NCBI GenBank assembly: GCA_964552195.1
Contig: CAZKFM010000008.1
Span: forward strand, 66,891 to 130,890
Reading direction: 5' to 3'
DNA length: 64,000 nucleotides
From: CAZKAP01 sp964552195
GTDB lineage: Bacteria; Bacteroidota; Bacteroidia; Flavobacteriales; Flavobacteriaceae
Shown in pieces: positions 44,948-56,200 of this stretch. Numbering within the stretch: the first letter of the stretch is position 1; each line of letters starts with the position of its first letter. The notes under the pieces are model-generated. The model was not told the origin of the DNA. It did not search any database and saw nothing but the letters and a program-made list of their open reading frames with translations. The translations under genes and the position numbers were made by a program.

Positions 44948-45442
44948 CTATTGAGATTTTTTTGACATCGAGGCCGAGGAGTCGAGTACCTTCTTCTTCA
45001 GGCCTTCTTTGTAGAATACGATTTTATCCAATATGCATTTGTCCTGGCACCCCAGGATCTGGGCAGCGAGTATGCCGGCATTTTTAGCCCCGTCCAGTGC
45101 CACTGTGGCTACGGGAACTCCGCCGGGCATCTGAAGTATGGAAAGAACCGAATCCCAACCGTCGATCGAATTACGGCTCTTCACCGGTACACCGATTACG
45201 GGCAGGGGGGTGATGGAAGCGATCATCCCGGGCAGATGCGCCGCCCCTCCGGCTCCGGCAATGATCACGTTGATGCCTTCCTCGTGCGCACTACGGGCGA
45301 AGTCGAACATTTTCTCCGGGGTCCGGTGGGCAGATACGATATCGACTACACAGGGAATATCGAACCCCTGGAGTATATCTATGGCTTCCTGCATGACGGG
45401 AAGGTCGCTCTGACTTCCCATTACAACGGCAACTTTGCTCAT
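44948..45442 (-). CDS. purE: N5-carboxyaminoimidazole ribonucleotide mutase
   Basis: This 164-residue PurE has VAVVMGSQSDLPVM, the active-site SAHRTPEKM, and AGAGGAAHLPGM. It converts N5-CAIR to CAIR in purine synthesis. It directly follows purK, which makes its substrate. Confidence 0.96.
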   Translation of the reverse strand: MSKVAVVMGSQSDLPVMQEAIDILQGFDIPCVVDIVSAHRTPEKMFDFARSAHEEGINVIIAGAGGAAHLPGMIASITPLPVIGVPVKSRNSIDGWDSVLSILQMPGGVPVATVALDGAKNAGILAAQILGCQDKCILDKIVFYKEGLKKKVLDSSASMSKKSQ

Positions 45443-45453
45443 GAATTCAGTTT

Positions 45454-46611
45454 TTATCCGACGGAAACCACCCTGACGGTATCGTATACCTGACGGGCGG
45501 TATCCAGTGCGGCAGATAGCCGCGGGTTTACAATGGTTATGTGCCCCATTTTACGAAAGGGGCGTGTCTTTCTCTTGCCATAGATATGCGGGGTTACCCC
45601 GGGCATAGCGAGCACTTCTTCCATGCCTTTATACAAGACATCTCCCTCGTAGCCAGGCTCGCCTACCAGGTTCACCATCACCGAAAATCCCCGGGATGTG
45701 GTATCGCCCAGAGGGAGGTCCAGCAGTGACCTGAGGTGTTGCTCGAATTGGCTGGTGTAGCTTCCTTCTATGCTGAAGTGTCCGCTGTTATGGGGTCTTG
45801 GAGCGACCTCATTGACGAGGATGTTATCTTCGGCGGTCAGGAACATCTCCACGGCCAGCAGACCGACAAGCTCGAATTTTTTTGCTACATCCACGGCCAG
45901 CTCCCGGGCTTTACGTGTTAGATTTTCGTCCAGATGGGCGGGACAGATTACGTACTGGACCTGATTGGCCTCGGGATGAAATTCCATCTCCACCGGGGGG
46001 TAGGTTTCAATGGCTCCGGAAGGGGTGCGTGCGACGATTACAGCCAGCTCCTTTTTGAAAGGAATGAGCTCCTCGGCTATGCACTCCACATTGGGGAGCC
46101 CCTGCAGATCTGCTTCCTCTCTTACCATTTTTACGCCCCGGCCGTCGTACCCCATCTGGGTACTCTTCCAAACAAAGGGGAGTCTGAGTCCGCCGTTGGA
46201 CAGGCTGTCCTCCAGCTCTGAGGTATAGGCGAAACGACTGAAAGGCGCAGTGGGAATCTGATAGTCCTGGTAAAAGAGTTTCTGGCTGCTCTTGTTTTGA
46301 ACAGTTCGCAGCATCTTCGGGTCCGGGTAAACCTTTACCCCATCGGACTGCAGTTTCTCCAGGGCATCCACGTTCACGTGCTCTATTTCAATAGTCAGTA
46401 CATCAAGCCCTTGTCCAAAGGCGTACACCTGGTCGAAGTCCATCAGGTCTCCCTGTACAAATTCATTGCATCCCAATCGGGAAGGCGCATCCGCCGAAGG
46501 GTCCATCACCCGGGTGTGGACGTCCCACTTTCGGGTTTCCTTCAACAGCATTTTGCCCAGCTGACCACCACCGAGTATACCCAATTTGAAATCCGAAGAG
46601 AAGTACATCAT
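45454..46611 (-). CDS. purK: 5-(carboxyamino)imidazole ribonucleotide synthase
   Basis: This 385-residue ATP-grasp enzyme has LGILGGGQLGKMLL, VWKSTQMGYDGRGV, NEVAPRPHNSGH and YGKRKTRPFRKMGHITI. It uses ATP and bicarbonate to carboxylate AIR, and heads the purK-purE unit. The start is one of two adjacent ATG codons (MMYF). Confidence 0.96.
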   Translation of the reverse strand: MMYFSSDFKLGILGGGQLGKMLLKETRKWDVHTRVMDPSADAPSRLGCNEFVQGDLMDFDQVYAFGQGLDVLTIEIEHVNVDALEKLQSDGVKVYPDPKMLRTVQNKSSQKLFYQDYQIPTAPFSRFAYTSELEDSLSNGGLRLPFVWKSTQMGYDGRGVKMVREEADLQGLPNVECIAEELIPFKKELAVIVARTPSGAIETYPPVEMEFHPEANQVQYVICPAHLDENLTRKARELAVDVAKKFELVGLLAVEMFLTAEDNILVNEVAPRPHNSGHFSIEGSYTSQFEQHLRSLLDLPLGDTTSRGFSVMVNLVGEPGYEGDVLYKGMEEVLAMPGVTPHIYGKRKTRPFRKMGHITIVNPRLSAALDTARQVYDTVRVVSVG

Positions 46612-46630
46612 AATCGATCCTGCTTAAGAG

Positions 46631-46638
46631 CAAAAATA
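46631..46638 (-). promoter_or_regulatory. -7 box for purK-purE
   Basis: The minus strand reads TATTTTTG, an exact consensus match 19 bp before the purK start. Confidence 0.5.
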
Positions 46639-46777
46639 CGGCCTTTTTGGGCAAAGGCTAAGCAGGGGATTTCATCCGGAAACCGTAAAAACAGTATCTT
46701 AGCGCAGCTGTAATTTCCCGTTCCGGTCCCGGTAATATCTCCCTGGGTAGCGGGTACGGCCCTAACCTGCCAGGAAA

Positions 46778-47890
46778 TTGATAACACTTCACGGAAGGCA
46801 TTTCGAACGGTACATCAGCGAAGAGGTGATTTCAAACACCGTGCAGGATCTCGCCAATCGGGTCTATGAAGACTACAAAGACAGGGTTCCCCTGTTTATC
46901 GGGGTACTGAACGGCGCGTTTATGTTTGCCTCTGACTTCATGAAGGCCTACCCAGGAGCATGCGAATTGAGCTTTGTGCGCCTGAGTTCGTATCAGGGAC
47001 TCAGCAGTACCGGCATAGTGGAGACGCTGATTGATGTGCCTGAAGGCGTCGAAGGACGGGATGTGGTTATACTCGAAGACGTAATCGATTCCGGCAGGAC
47101 CCTGCAGCGGATTGTTCAGCTCTTCGCCGATACCCGGGTCAGGGACATGCGCATAGCCGGCCTGTTCATGAAGCCCGAAGCCTATCACGGTGAGTACGTA
47201 ATCGATTATGTCGGCATGGAAATCCCTAACCGGTTTATCGTGGGTTACGGGTTGGATTACAACGAACTGGGCCGGAATTACAAAGATATCTATCAATTAA
47301 AACAGACCTCTATGATTAACCTGGTGATCTTCGGAAAGCCCGGAGCTGGAAAGGGCACTCAGGCGGCCATACTCAAGGAAAAATACGACCTCAAGCACAT
47401 TTCTACCGGAGATGTTTTTCGGCATAATATCAAGAATGGCACCCCCCTGGGCGTACTCGCCAAGTCCTTTATCGATAAAGGAGACCTGGTTCCCGACCAG
47501 GTGACGATCGACATGCTCAAAGACGAAGTCGAGAAGGCGCCGGATGCCGCCGGCTTCATCTTCGACGGCTTTCCCAGAACGGTAGCTCAGGCCGAAGCAT
47601 TGGATGAGTTTCTACATTCCCGTTCCATGCAGGTGGATGCCACCATTGCCCTGGAGGCTAAAGATGAGGTGCTTATGGAGCGTTTGCTTAAAAGGGGCAA
47701 GGAGAGTGGCCGATCCGACGATCAGGATCCGGAGAAGATTCGGAATCGTTTCGAAGAATACAACCAGAAGACCGCACCCCTGAGGGAGTACTACGAAAAA
47801 CAGGGCAAATTCCACAGCATCAATGGCGTGGATGGGATCGATGCGATCAGTGAACGAATTTGTGAGATCATCGACTCCATCTCGTCCTGA
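46778..47890 (+). CDS. Hypoxanthine phosphoribosyltransferase - adenylate kinase fusion
   Basis: This 370-residue two-enzyme fusion starts at a TTG (the frame has a stop at 46763 and no ATG before the fold). Residues 1-178 are a hypoxanthine/guanine phosphoribosyltransferase with the PRPP loop LEDVIDSGRTLQ (99-110). Residues 179-370 are a complete adenylate kinase with GKPGAGKGTQ (186-195), ISTGDVFR, and FDGFPRT, with a short-lid form. The junction is a single Met (MINLVIFGKPG). The fusion links purine salvage to AMP/ADP balance in the cytoplasm. It is divergent from purK and followed by obgE. Confidence 0.94.
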   Translation: MITLHGRHFERYISEEVISNTVQDLANRVYEDYKDRVPLFIGVLNGAFMFASDFMKAYPGACELSFVRLSSYQGLSSTGIVETLIDVPEGVEGRDVVILEDVIDSGRTLQRIVQLFADTRVRDMRIAGLFMKPEAYHGEYVIDYVGMEIPNRFIVGYGLDYNELGRNYKDIYQLKQTSMINLVIFGKPGAGKGTQAAILKEKYDLKHISTGDVFRHNIKNGTPLGVLAKSFIDKGDLVPDQVTIDMLKDEVEKAPDAAGFIFDGFPRTVAQAEALDEFLHSRSMQVDATIALEAKDEVLMERLLKRGKESGRSDDQDPEKIRNRFEEYNQKTAPLREYYEKQGKFHSINGVDGIDAISERICEIIDSISS

Positions 47891-47916
47891 TTAAATTCGA
47901 AGATTAATCCCAGCTT

Positions 47917-48927
47917 ATGACCGAAGGAAACTTTGTCGATTACGTCAAGGTATTTGTCAGCTCCGGTAACGGGGGTAAAGGATCCACGCACCTCCACCGG
48001 GAGAAGTATGTGGCCAAGGGCGGCCCTGATGGCGGTGATGGCGGACGCGGGGGGCACGTGATCCTTCGGGGAGACCGAAACCTGTGGACCCTCATTAACT
48101 TCAAATTCCAGCAGCACTTCAAGGCAGGCCATGGCGAACACGGCAGCAAAAACCGCAGTACCGGAGCCGATGGCAGTGATGTCTACCTCAATGTTCCACT
48201 GGGTACGGTAGTGCGCAATACAGAAACCGGCGAGATCCTATTGGAGATTACCGAAGACGGGGAGGAGAAAATAGTCCTCGAAGGCGGAAAAGGGGGCCGG
48301 GGGAATTGGCACTTTAAAACCCCCACCCGACAGACGCCCCGCTATGCCCAACCGGGTATTCCGGGCAGCGAATTGCAGTTAACCCTGGAACTCAAGGTCC
48401 TGGCCGACGTGGGACTCGTAGGCTTTCCTAATGCAGGCAAATCTACCTTACTAGCCGCGCTGACTGCGGCCAAGCCCAAGATTGCCGATTATCCCTTTAC
48501 TACCCTCAAGCCCAACTTGGGGATAGTTCGCTACCGGGACAGCCGTAGCTTCGTGATGGCGGACATACCTGGTATCATCGAAGGGGCCTCGGAAGGAAAG
48601 GGCCTGGGCCATTATTTCCTTCGGCATATAGAACGCAATTCGGTGCTGCTCTTTGTGATCGCTGCAGACACTCAGGATATTGCCAGGGAGTACGATATAC
48701 TCAACAACGAACTTCGCAGGTACAATCCCGAACTGATGGATAAGGATCACATGCTCGCCGTTTCCAAATGCGACCTGCTCGACGACGAACTCAAAAAAGA
48801 AATGCGACAGCAGCTGGCTCGTGAATTTCCAGAGATTCCCCATGTCATGATTTCGGCGGTCAGCGGCTTCGGCCTCTCCGAACTCAAGGACATGCTTTGG
48901 ATGCAGTTTAACGAGTCTTTTATCTAG
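47917..48927 (+). CDS. obgE: Obg-family GTPase
   Basis: This 336-residue protein has the glycine-rich Obg fold (residues 1-160, with GGDGGRGGHV and GGRGNWHF) and a GTPase domain with GFPNAGKST (169-177), DIPGIIEGA and SKCDLL. It acts in ribosome assembly and stress control. The C-terminal extension of some Obg proteins is absent. Confidence 0.96.
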   Translation: MTEGNFVDYVKVFVSSGNGGKGSTHLHREKYVAKGGPDGGDGGRGGHVILRGDRNLWTLINFKFQQHFKAGHGEHGSKNRSTGADGSDVYLNVPLGTVVRNTETGEILLEITEDGEEKIVLEGGKGGRGNWHFKTPTRQTPRYAQPGIPGSELQLTLELKVLADVGLVGFPNAGKSTLLAALTAAKPKIADYPFTTLKPNLGIVRYRDSRSFVMADIPGIIEGASEGKGLGHYFLRHIERNSVLLFVIAADTQDIAREYDILNNELRRYNPELMDKDHMLAVSKCDLLDDELKKEMRQQLAREFPEIPHVMISAVSGFGLSELKDMLWMQFNESFI

Positions 48928-48969
48928 GAATTTGGTTTGATTTTTGAAGATTTGGGAAAAACTATTCCT

Positions 48970-49497
48970 ATGAAAAAATCCTTTCTTTTCGCTTTCGTGG
49001 CCTCCTTTTTTGTTTCCTGCGCCTCGGTCGATCTGAACGTTTCCCGTGATGAGGCCATCGATCTGGCCCAGTACAGGACCTATGCCCTGCACCCTGACAT
49101 GAATACCGGTCTGGACGCTGCCGACCGGGATTATGCGCTCCAAATCCTGCACTCTCGGTTACAAGAGAGAGGGCTCTCCATGGCCGAGGAACCCGACGTT
49201 TGGGTAGACCTGAAGTCTGTAGTCCACGAGTCGGAACGAGAGGCCAATTTGGGCTTCGGTTCCCCCCGGGCATCCGGAAATGGGGGCGGAGCAACATTCT
49301 CTTCTCAATTTACTACAGTAGGGATCGATTACGACCTGGCGGTAGTGCTTAGTTTTATTGACAGGGCGAGCAACAAGCAGGTTTGGAGTGCCCAGACCGA
49401 ACAGCAAATTCAGCCCGGAATCTCCAGGGAAGAACTGGGCAGGCTCATGCAGAAGGCCCTCGACAAGTCTCTGGCCCATCTGGACGCTGCGCCCTGA
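48970..49497 (+). CDS. DUF4136 lipoprotein
   Basis: This 175-residue lipoprotein starts at the ATG at 48970, with signal MKKSFLFAFVASFFVSC. The DUF4136 domain shows YRTYALHPDM, LQERGLSMAEEPDVWVDL and VLSFIDRASNKQVWSAQTEQ. Its function is unknown. It is followed by a second member of the family, separated by a terminator. Confidence 0.88.
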   Translation: MKKSFLFAFVASFFVSCASVDLNVSRDEAIDLAQYRTYALHPDMNTGLDAADRDYALQILHSRLQERGLSMAEEPDVWVDLKSVVHESEREANLGFGSPRASGNGGGATFSSQFTTVGIDYDLAVVLSFIDRASNKQVWSAQTEQQIQPGISREELGRLMQKALDKSLAHLDAAP

Positions 49498-49524
49498 GTA
49501 TACTGAATATGTGAATATGGAATT

Positions 49525-49562
49525 ACCCGAATGCCTTAAAATGATGGCATTCGGGTTCGTTC
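49525..49562 (+). terminator. Terminator between the two DUF4136 genes
   Basis: An 11-bp perfect stem, ACCCGAATGCC / GGCATTCGGGT, with a 10-nt loop and a moderately T-rich tail. Confidence 0.7.
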
Positions 49563-49567
49563 TTTTA

Positions 49568-49575
49568 TAAATTTG
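49568..49575 (+). promoter_or_regulatory. -7 box for the second DUF4136 gene
   Basis: TAAATTTG is an exact consensus match ending 5 nt before the ATG at 49581, implying a near-leaderless transcript. Confidence 0.5.
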
Positions 49576-49580
49576 ACGGC

Positions 49581-50105
49581 ATGAGAAAGACTTTGTTTAT
49601 TGCTATTTCCACTGTGCTCTTTTCCTCCTGTGCCACCATCAGCCTGAAGACCGACTTCGATCCCGGGGCACCCTTCGATTCCTATACTTCGTACAGGGTA
49701 AATTCGGATATGGAGAGCGGCATGAGCGAATTGGACGAACGCAGGCTTGTTCGCCTGATCGATTCGGTGATGCAGGCACGGGGATTTGAGAGGAAGCTCA
49801 TACCGGATGTCATCATCGATGTCCGCTCACAGGTCTTCAGGCGGCAGTCGCAACCGAGCTTTGGCATCGGCATGGGAGGCACCAATGGCAACGTGGGTGG
49901 CGGCATGTCCGTTGGCATACCCTCGGGGGGCAGTTCACTGCGCAGACAGATCGACCTGGCATTTTTCGAGTTTACCACCAATAACATAGTCTGGGAGGCC
50001 CGTACCGAGAGCAGCTATAAAGAGAAAAACACCCCGGAAGAGCGGGAAGAGGCCCTGAGACAAATTGTCATCAAGGCCCTGGATGCTTACCCTCCGAAGC
50101 GGTAG
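49581..50105 (+). CDS. DUF4136 lipoprotein (second copy)
   Basis: This 174-residue lipoprotein has signal MRKTLFIAISTVLFSSC and a DUF4136 core parallel to its neighbour (SYTSYRVNSDM, MQARGFERKLIPDVIIDV, AFFEFTTNNIVWEARTESS). It has a Gly/Asn-rich loop (GIGMGGTNGNVGGG) in the place where the first copy has a shorter Gly stretch. The two are an old tandem duplication. Function is unknown. Confidence 0.88.
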   Translation: MRKTLFIAISTVLFSSCATISLKTDFDPGAPFDSYTSYRVNSDMESGMSELDERRLVRLIDSVMQARGFERKLIPDVIIDVRSQVFRRQSQPSFGIGMGGTNGNVGGGMSVGIPSGGSSLRRQIDLAFFEFTTNNIVWEARTESSYKEKNTPEEREEALRQIVIKALDAYPPKR

Positions 50106-50210
50106 TTCGGTTACATGCTCCCACCGTTCATCCCCCGGATTCCACCGTTCGGTAAAATGTTCTGCTCCGGCAGACCCCTGTAGACTTACTTTGTAGTCAA
50201 AATTCTTGCC

Positions 50211-50273
50211 ATGTGGGCATTACTCTACGCTTTAATCGAAGCGATCGCAGGGGTCATTGGCCTCTTATTCTGA
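50211..50273 (+). CDS. Possible 20-residue hydrophobic small protein
   Basis: An ATG-started reading frame of 20 codons plus stop encodes an almost entirely hydrophobic peptide (MWALLYALIEAI, then AGVIGLLF) that could span a membrane. It overlaps the last codons of the convergent macroglobulin gene by 9 bp. TTACTTTG lies about 20 bp upstream and is one base short of a -7 box. Nothing else supports it. Confidence 0.3.
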   Translation: MWALLYALIEAIAGVIGLLF

Positions 50274-53200
50274 ACTAACCCGTACCCGCTGACCATCGCT
50301 ATGGCTGCTGAATTCAGGGGCATACATGGATTGAATCAGGGCGTAACCGTTGCTGAATTCGCCCTCCTGCGCGACCCTCAGCTCGTATTCGAATACATAG
50401 GATCCTTTCTCCATGTTTTCTATGAAGAAATGGGTGCTGGCATCCCGGGTGCTTTGGTAATACCAGAGTCCTTCCTGGTAGCGATAGCGGGATAAGGTTT
50501 CCACGGGTTCGAAGGAGGCCGCGCGGTAGTCCTTCATATGCAGGAATTCCATGTGGCGGTCCGATTCCAGTTCGATCCGTATACGCAGCAGGTCTCCTAC
50601 GCGCAAGGGACTGTCCGGGCCTACAGGAACCAGGATTTCGCCATTTTCATCAAAGGTTCTCCGGAAGATCTGTTTCCGGAGTTTCAAGGAGGTCTCCGAC
50701 GCGGACACCTTATCGAGGTCTTCGAAGTATTGCCAGTAGGCTGCCCCCCAGGCGGGTCCTTCGTCGCTTTTTACGATCGTAACTTCAGACATTTTCTGAG
50801 AGACCTGATCCGGGCCGAAGCTGAACTTCACATAGCCCGTGCCGGCTTCGCGTTCCGATTGTTCGGGACCCCAGTCCACGATAGGGCGCCCTCCCAGCTG
50901 AAGTTCCACCTTTTTCTCTTCCAGTATGCCTGTGCCTCCTCTCAAGAGTGCGTAAATCGCCTCCGTCGTAGCCTTGGTGGTTTTCCAGTTGCGGGTCTGT
51001 TTTTGCTTGAGTAGCCAGGTCTGCATGCCACCGATACGGGCCTCCTTATCCGGGCCCTCCGGCAGGTATTCGCTATACAATTCGATGAGCAGGGACTGAG
51101 TCTCGACAGGGGCCTGATACCAGTACCAGCCGGAGACATTCTCCTTCCAGTAGGTGCCCAGCTCCTCGTTGTGTACGCTGAGCTGGTCGATGGCCGTCAA
51201 GATTTTACCGGCCTCTTCCATTTCTCCGCTCCGTATCAGATAAAGACCGGCCATGGCCCAGGAATACAGGTTGCGGCGGTCCCAGTATCGTATCAGCTGT
51301 TCGTGGTAGTAGCGGGTGGCCTTCTCGGCCTGGTCAGGGATCGGGTACTCGGAAAAGAAACTCCGGGCATAGAGGTACTGGAGTACTCCCCAATGCAGGT
51401 GGTCGGCGGCCAGGAACTCCGTCCGTGCCTTCCTGCCTTTGGCCTGCGTTTTGGCTTCCTTTTCGATCTTGTCCGCCCGTTCGATGAGCTTATCGTACTC
51501 CCTGGCAATTTCCTGGTCCATGTAGCTGATAGCCCTTTCGGTCATTCGTTGTATTCGTTTGCCTTCCGGCATATCCCCCTTGTTCCAGACCCCAAGGACC
51601 TTGAGGTGACCGAAGCCCGAAACGATATGCTGAGTAACGTTTCGGCTGGGATAGCGCGAACCCTTGAACCAGGGGAAACCCCCTTCAGAGAACTGCATGT
51701 CCTCGAGTTTGCGAAGGGCCTTGCGCAGCTCCTTTTGCATGTGATCGTCCCTGAAGAGGTTACCCATTCGTTTCTTCTGTTCGGTTTCGGACTGGGCATC
51801 CCTGAGCCAGGGGGTCTCTTCGATGATGAGGGCCTTCAGCTCCTGATTCTTCTCCAGCTTGCTTTCGAGTACTTCCGCATTGGCCCAGGATTCCCAGGTC
51901 TCGCGAATTTGAGGGAAGGCCTTACCAATATGACTGCCCAGAGTGTTGGCATAGATACGGGCGAAGGTCTGCTCCGAGCATTCGTATGGGAATTCCATGA
52001 GATAGGGCAGTGACTGTACGGCATACCATACGGGATTGCTGCTGACTTCCACCGTGTATTGGTGGTTGGTCAGGGTAGGGGAGTCGGCATTCTTCAGACC
52101 ATTCAGGCTGAAGCTGCGGCTCTCTTTTCCATTGACCCAGAGCGGCAGGGTCTCCGTGACCAGGGTTCGGTTCGTGAGTACGGGAAGTGCATCCTGCTGA
52201 CCATCCGAGTAGGTGCCTGTCCCGGCCACGACGCGGTACTGAAGGGCTTGCAGCCCCGGGGGTACTGAAACCTCCCAGGAGAGGACGGTATTACCTCCTT
52301 GCCCGACCTCGAAAGTCTGAACTCCGTTTTCCTGGGAGAGCAGGCCGTCGAGGTTTTCCCCGGTCGTGGGATCGGTGAGTTCCAACTGGGCCTGGCCGCT
52401 CAGGTCATCCTCGCTCAGGTTCGAAATTTTGGCGCGTAGTACCACCCGATCCCCTTCCCTGAGGAAGCGGGGCATGTTCGGACTGACCATGAGTTCCTTC
52501 TGGGTAACCGTCTGCCATTTCCTGTATGCATTGTTGAGATTGCGATCATGGGCCAGTAACCACACATTCCATTGGGTAAGGGCCTCAGGGCTTTCGAACT
52601 CGATCAGCACTTCTCCCTTTTCGTTGGTTCTGAGCTGAGGTTTAAAGAAGGCGGTTTCCTGCAGGTTGGTACGCGCCTCGATGCTGCTTAGATCGATCGC
52701 CTGAACGGAATCCGGTGCCGTGGTTGGGGGAGGTGGAGCCTCAGCGGTTACGCCGCTTGCCTGGCCACGGATCATCAGCATGTCGGCCTCTCCTTCTTCG
52801 GCCTCTGCGGCCATGGCCTTGAGGGCCATTCTTCTGCGGGGACGCCCTTCTCCATAACCGACGATTACGACCTCTTCCAGGGCTGCATTGTCCGACTGCA
52901 AATTGAAAACCAGAGAATTATCCCGTTTAATGGCGTATTCGGTCGTGGGGTAACCGATATAACTGATTACCAGCGACTGTCCCTTTTGTACCGGTATGCT
53001 AAAATTGCCATCAAAGTCGGTTTGGGTTCCAAAAGAGGTCCCCTTGACGATTACTGAGGCTCCGGGAAGGGGGTCGCCATTTTCGTCCAGCACCGTTCCC
53101 CGAACCGTACCGGCGGGGATGTCGGGATCGTAACTGGCTGTCGCACTCGCCTGAACCGGGAAATACTGTCGTAGCTTGCTGAGGTAGGAATTGTACTGCC

Positions 53201-56200
53201 AGTACTTACCCGTATTCAGACCGAAGTCGGTCCAGGTCGGTGGGGATAGGGATAGCCGGGGGGTAACGCTCCAGTCCAGATTACTGACTGTCCAGGAATC
53301 CTCATCGAAGGCCTGGCTACCTTGTGAATTCCGGCTGTAGTAAACCGGCTTTTCAATGGGATTAAACGACCAGCTGAAGGGTTCTATGGCGTCGAGGGAG
53401 GCGTCGTACATGGAGGCCAGAACTTCGGCCGCTGCGGGCGTGCCATCCGGGTTTAGGAGGCGGAAAAGCCATTTTTCAGAGCCTCCGGGCTGTATCTTAT
53501 CCCTGAAGGTCTCGGCGACAATCTTCAGCTCGGTATCCGGGTGGTTGACACGGATAAATTGGGATCGGGAATAGTGCTCGTTTTGCCCGACGGCCTGTAA
53601 CCAAATCACAAAGCCACCCCGGTCGGCTTCGGTCACGGGTATGCGGACTTCCTTGATGGCATTATTCAGAATAATCCGCTGTTTTTGGGTAATGCGATGG
53701 TCTTTTTCGATCCAGACATCCATGGAAAGAACAGGCAAAGAGCTGCCGATTTTCAGTACGACCTGCTCGCCGGGTTCATAGGCCTGCTTATCGATACGCG
53801 ACCAGAAACTCTGTGCGACCGGTAAAATATCGGATTTGGGATTCTCGAGTTGAATGATATCCCGGGCCACCACCTCATTTCCCTCGGAATCCTGGGTGAG
53901 CAGTTCCAGCAAATAGGTTCCCGGCTGCCAGTTCCTAAGGGAACCCGGCCGATAGACCGTTTCCTTCGCGCTGTCAAAAGGGGTTTCCCACTTAACCGGG
54001 CCCCTGGGCCAATTCACCGGACGCGTCTCCTTTTTCATGTAATACTCGTAAGGAAAACGACTATCGAATGTTTCGCGATCCAGGGAAGGGAATTCCGCTT
54101 CGTCCCATTTTCGTTCCCGCTTGGGGTGTTTCGGCCCCTGCAGGGGATAGATGCTCAGGGTGCCCGTTGCCGGGCTGAAATCCCCATTGAGGTTGGTGGT
54201 CGATACTTCAATTTTCGGAGAGTCATCCAAGGTCGACCAGAGCGATTCTACTTCGATGCCGGCCTTCAGACGGGTACGTCCGATACGGACGCGTTCTTCC
54301 TGTGTGCGCGTTTCCCCGTTCAGGTCGGTTACCTCGGCATACACCGTGAATACGAATATGTCATAGGGCGAAGGCTCCCCGTCGGCTTCGGCCTTTGCGC
54401 GGAAGGGTACGACAAAGGACCCCTCGGCATCGGTTCTGCTTGTACCCGAGGAGATTTCCGTTTCTTCGGAGCCGGAGTAGTCACCGTACCAGCGGTACCA
54501 CCAGTACGGACGTTCCAGGCCCCGGGTTACGCGATACCGGACATCGGCCTCAGTAACCAGGCTGCCGGAATACGCTTTGGCCAGGCCCTTGATGTTCAGG
54601 CTGTCACCCAGGGAGAAGTCTCCTTCTGTGGGCGGGAATTCGACAAAAAAGGTGGGACGCTTGTAGGCCTCGACCCTAAGGCTGGTGTAACCGTTTCGGA
54701 TGCGGCCTCGCTGAAACTTCTTGTCCGTTTCTTCAGCAGGCGAAGCCCGAAGGCTGTAGGAGCCCGTTAGCCCATCACCCGGCAGGTCGATCTCCGTATG
54801 GGCAGATCCCAGTTCATTGAGTTCTACGGTTTGTGTAAAGACCTCCTCCCCATTGGGGTTCGACAGGCTGAGCTTTACGGATTCCCCCGACAGGGTGCGG
54901 TATACTTCCTCGTCATGCATGCTGCCAATGACCTTGACATAGGCCTTATGACCCGGCCGGTAGAGGGTCCGATCCGTGAAGAGATGAAAGCGAATGGATT
55001 CGTCCACACCGCCGGAGCCGGAACGGTAACGTCCGTAGGCACCTACATTTTCTGCAAGATGGAGGGTGTCTTCACCGAGGGAAACGGACATGTTGACTCT
55101 ACTGTAGTCCCGGGTGTGCCGCCAGCCAGCTTCCCCATAATCGTCAGTCTTCAGCTTCTTGCTGCCGCCACGGTAGGTATCGGTAACCAGGATGCGGGCC
55201 CCGGCTTTTGGGGTCCCATCCCAGCGATCCCTCACTTTGAGTTCGTGTATGCCTTCCATGGTATTGACCAGAAGTGTCAGGGAAGTGACTTGCAGGAGTT
55301 GGGAGGCGATAAAGTCGGGTTCGAGTACCGTCGGGCAGGGGTGGGCGAGCAGCATATAGGTCCCGCTCTCCAGTGCCGGCAAAACGAATTCGGCACTGTG
55401 TTTCTGCAGGTCGCTACTCTCCGGCAGGCTCATGCCCCAGGTCCTCAGGGGAGTACCGGTCAGCTGGGGTAAGTCTTCCAGCATTTCGGAAGTGTTGTAG
55501 TATTCCCTCGTATCGTGGGGTACCCGGAAAACGGAAAGGTACAGGCTGTCCAGATTGCTGTATTCCACCCTGAACAGGCTCTCCTTGTCCGGGTAAACGT
55601 AGCGTTCCGAGGTCAGACTCAATCGCGGCCGGTAAAGCTCCTCTTTCAGATTTTTGGCATGGCTGACCAGATAGGGATCGTCTGTTATCCGCTGAATCTC
55701 CTCGCAGACCGCCACCGCTTCCTTAAGTTTCAGACGGTTTGTGCTGCCTTGGCGATGATCATAGTCTCCGCCTTTATCCCGAAGCATACGGGCTTTGCTA
55801 AGCAAATAGTGCCCCCGTTCCACAGGAGTGCGACTCGAGTCTATCAGAGATTCCAGGCCCGATTGCCACCACACTTCCTTTTGCTCTGAGCGAATCAGGG
55901 AATAGGCGTAACCGACACGTTCCAGATTCAGTCGGGCCAGGCGATCCGGCCGATTGCCGTCTCGGTTCAACCGGGTGAGTTTTCGGTAAATACGAAATAT
56001 GTGGGCGGTGCTGCTGCTGTCGTTCTCGGGTAGCTCGGCAGTAAGGAAGACATCCGCAGAGCCCAGGTATGAAGCGTCGATATAGCTGCGGTCCGCGGAT
56101 TTCAGGTCGGGGGAATACCGACTGTCTTTTAGGTGTTCCAGGACCCGTTTCGAGAGTATGTCGTACAGGGTGGGCAGTAGTCGTACATCCTTGCCTATGG

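Noticed and set aside
46612..46777. Purine riboswitch between purK and hpt-adk
   Set aside because: I see no conserved purine aptamer elements. Only a standard -7 box for purK is evident.
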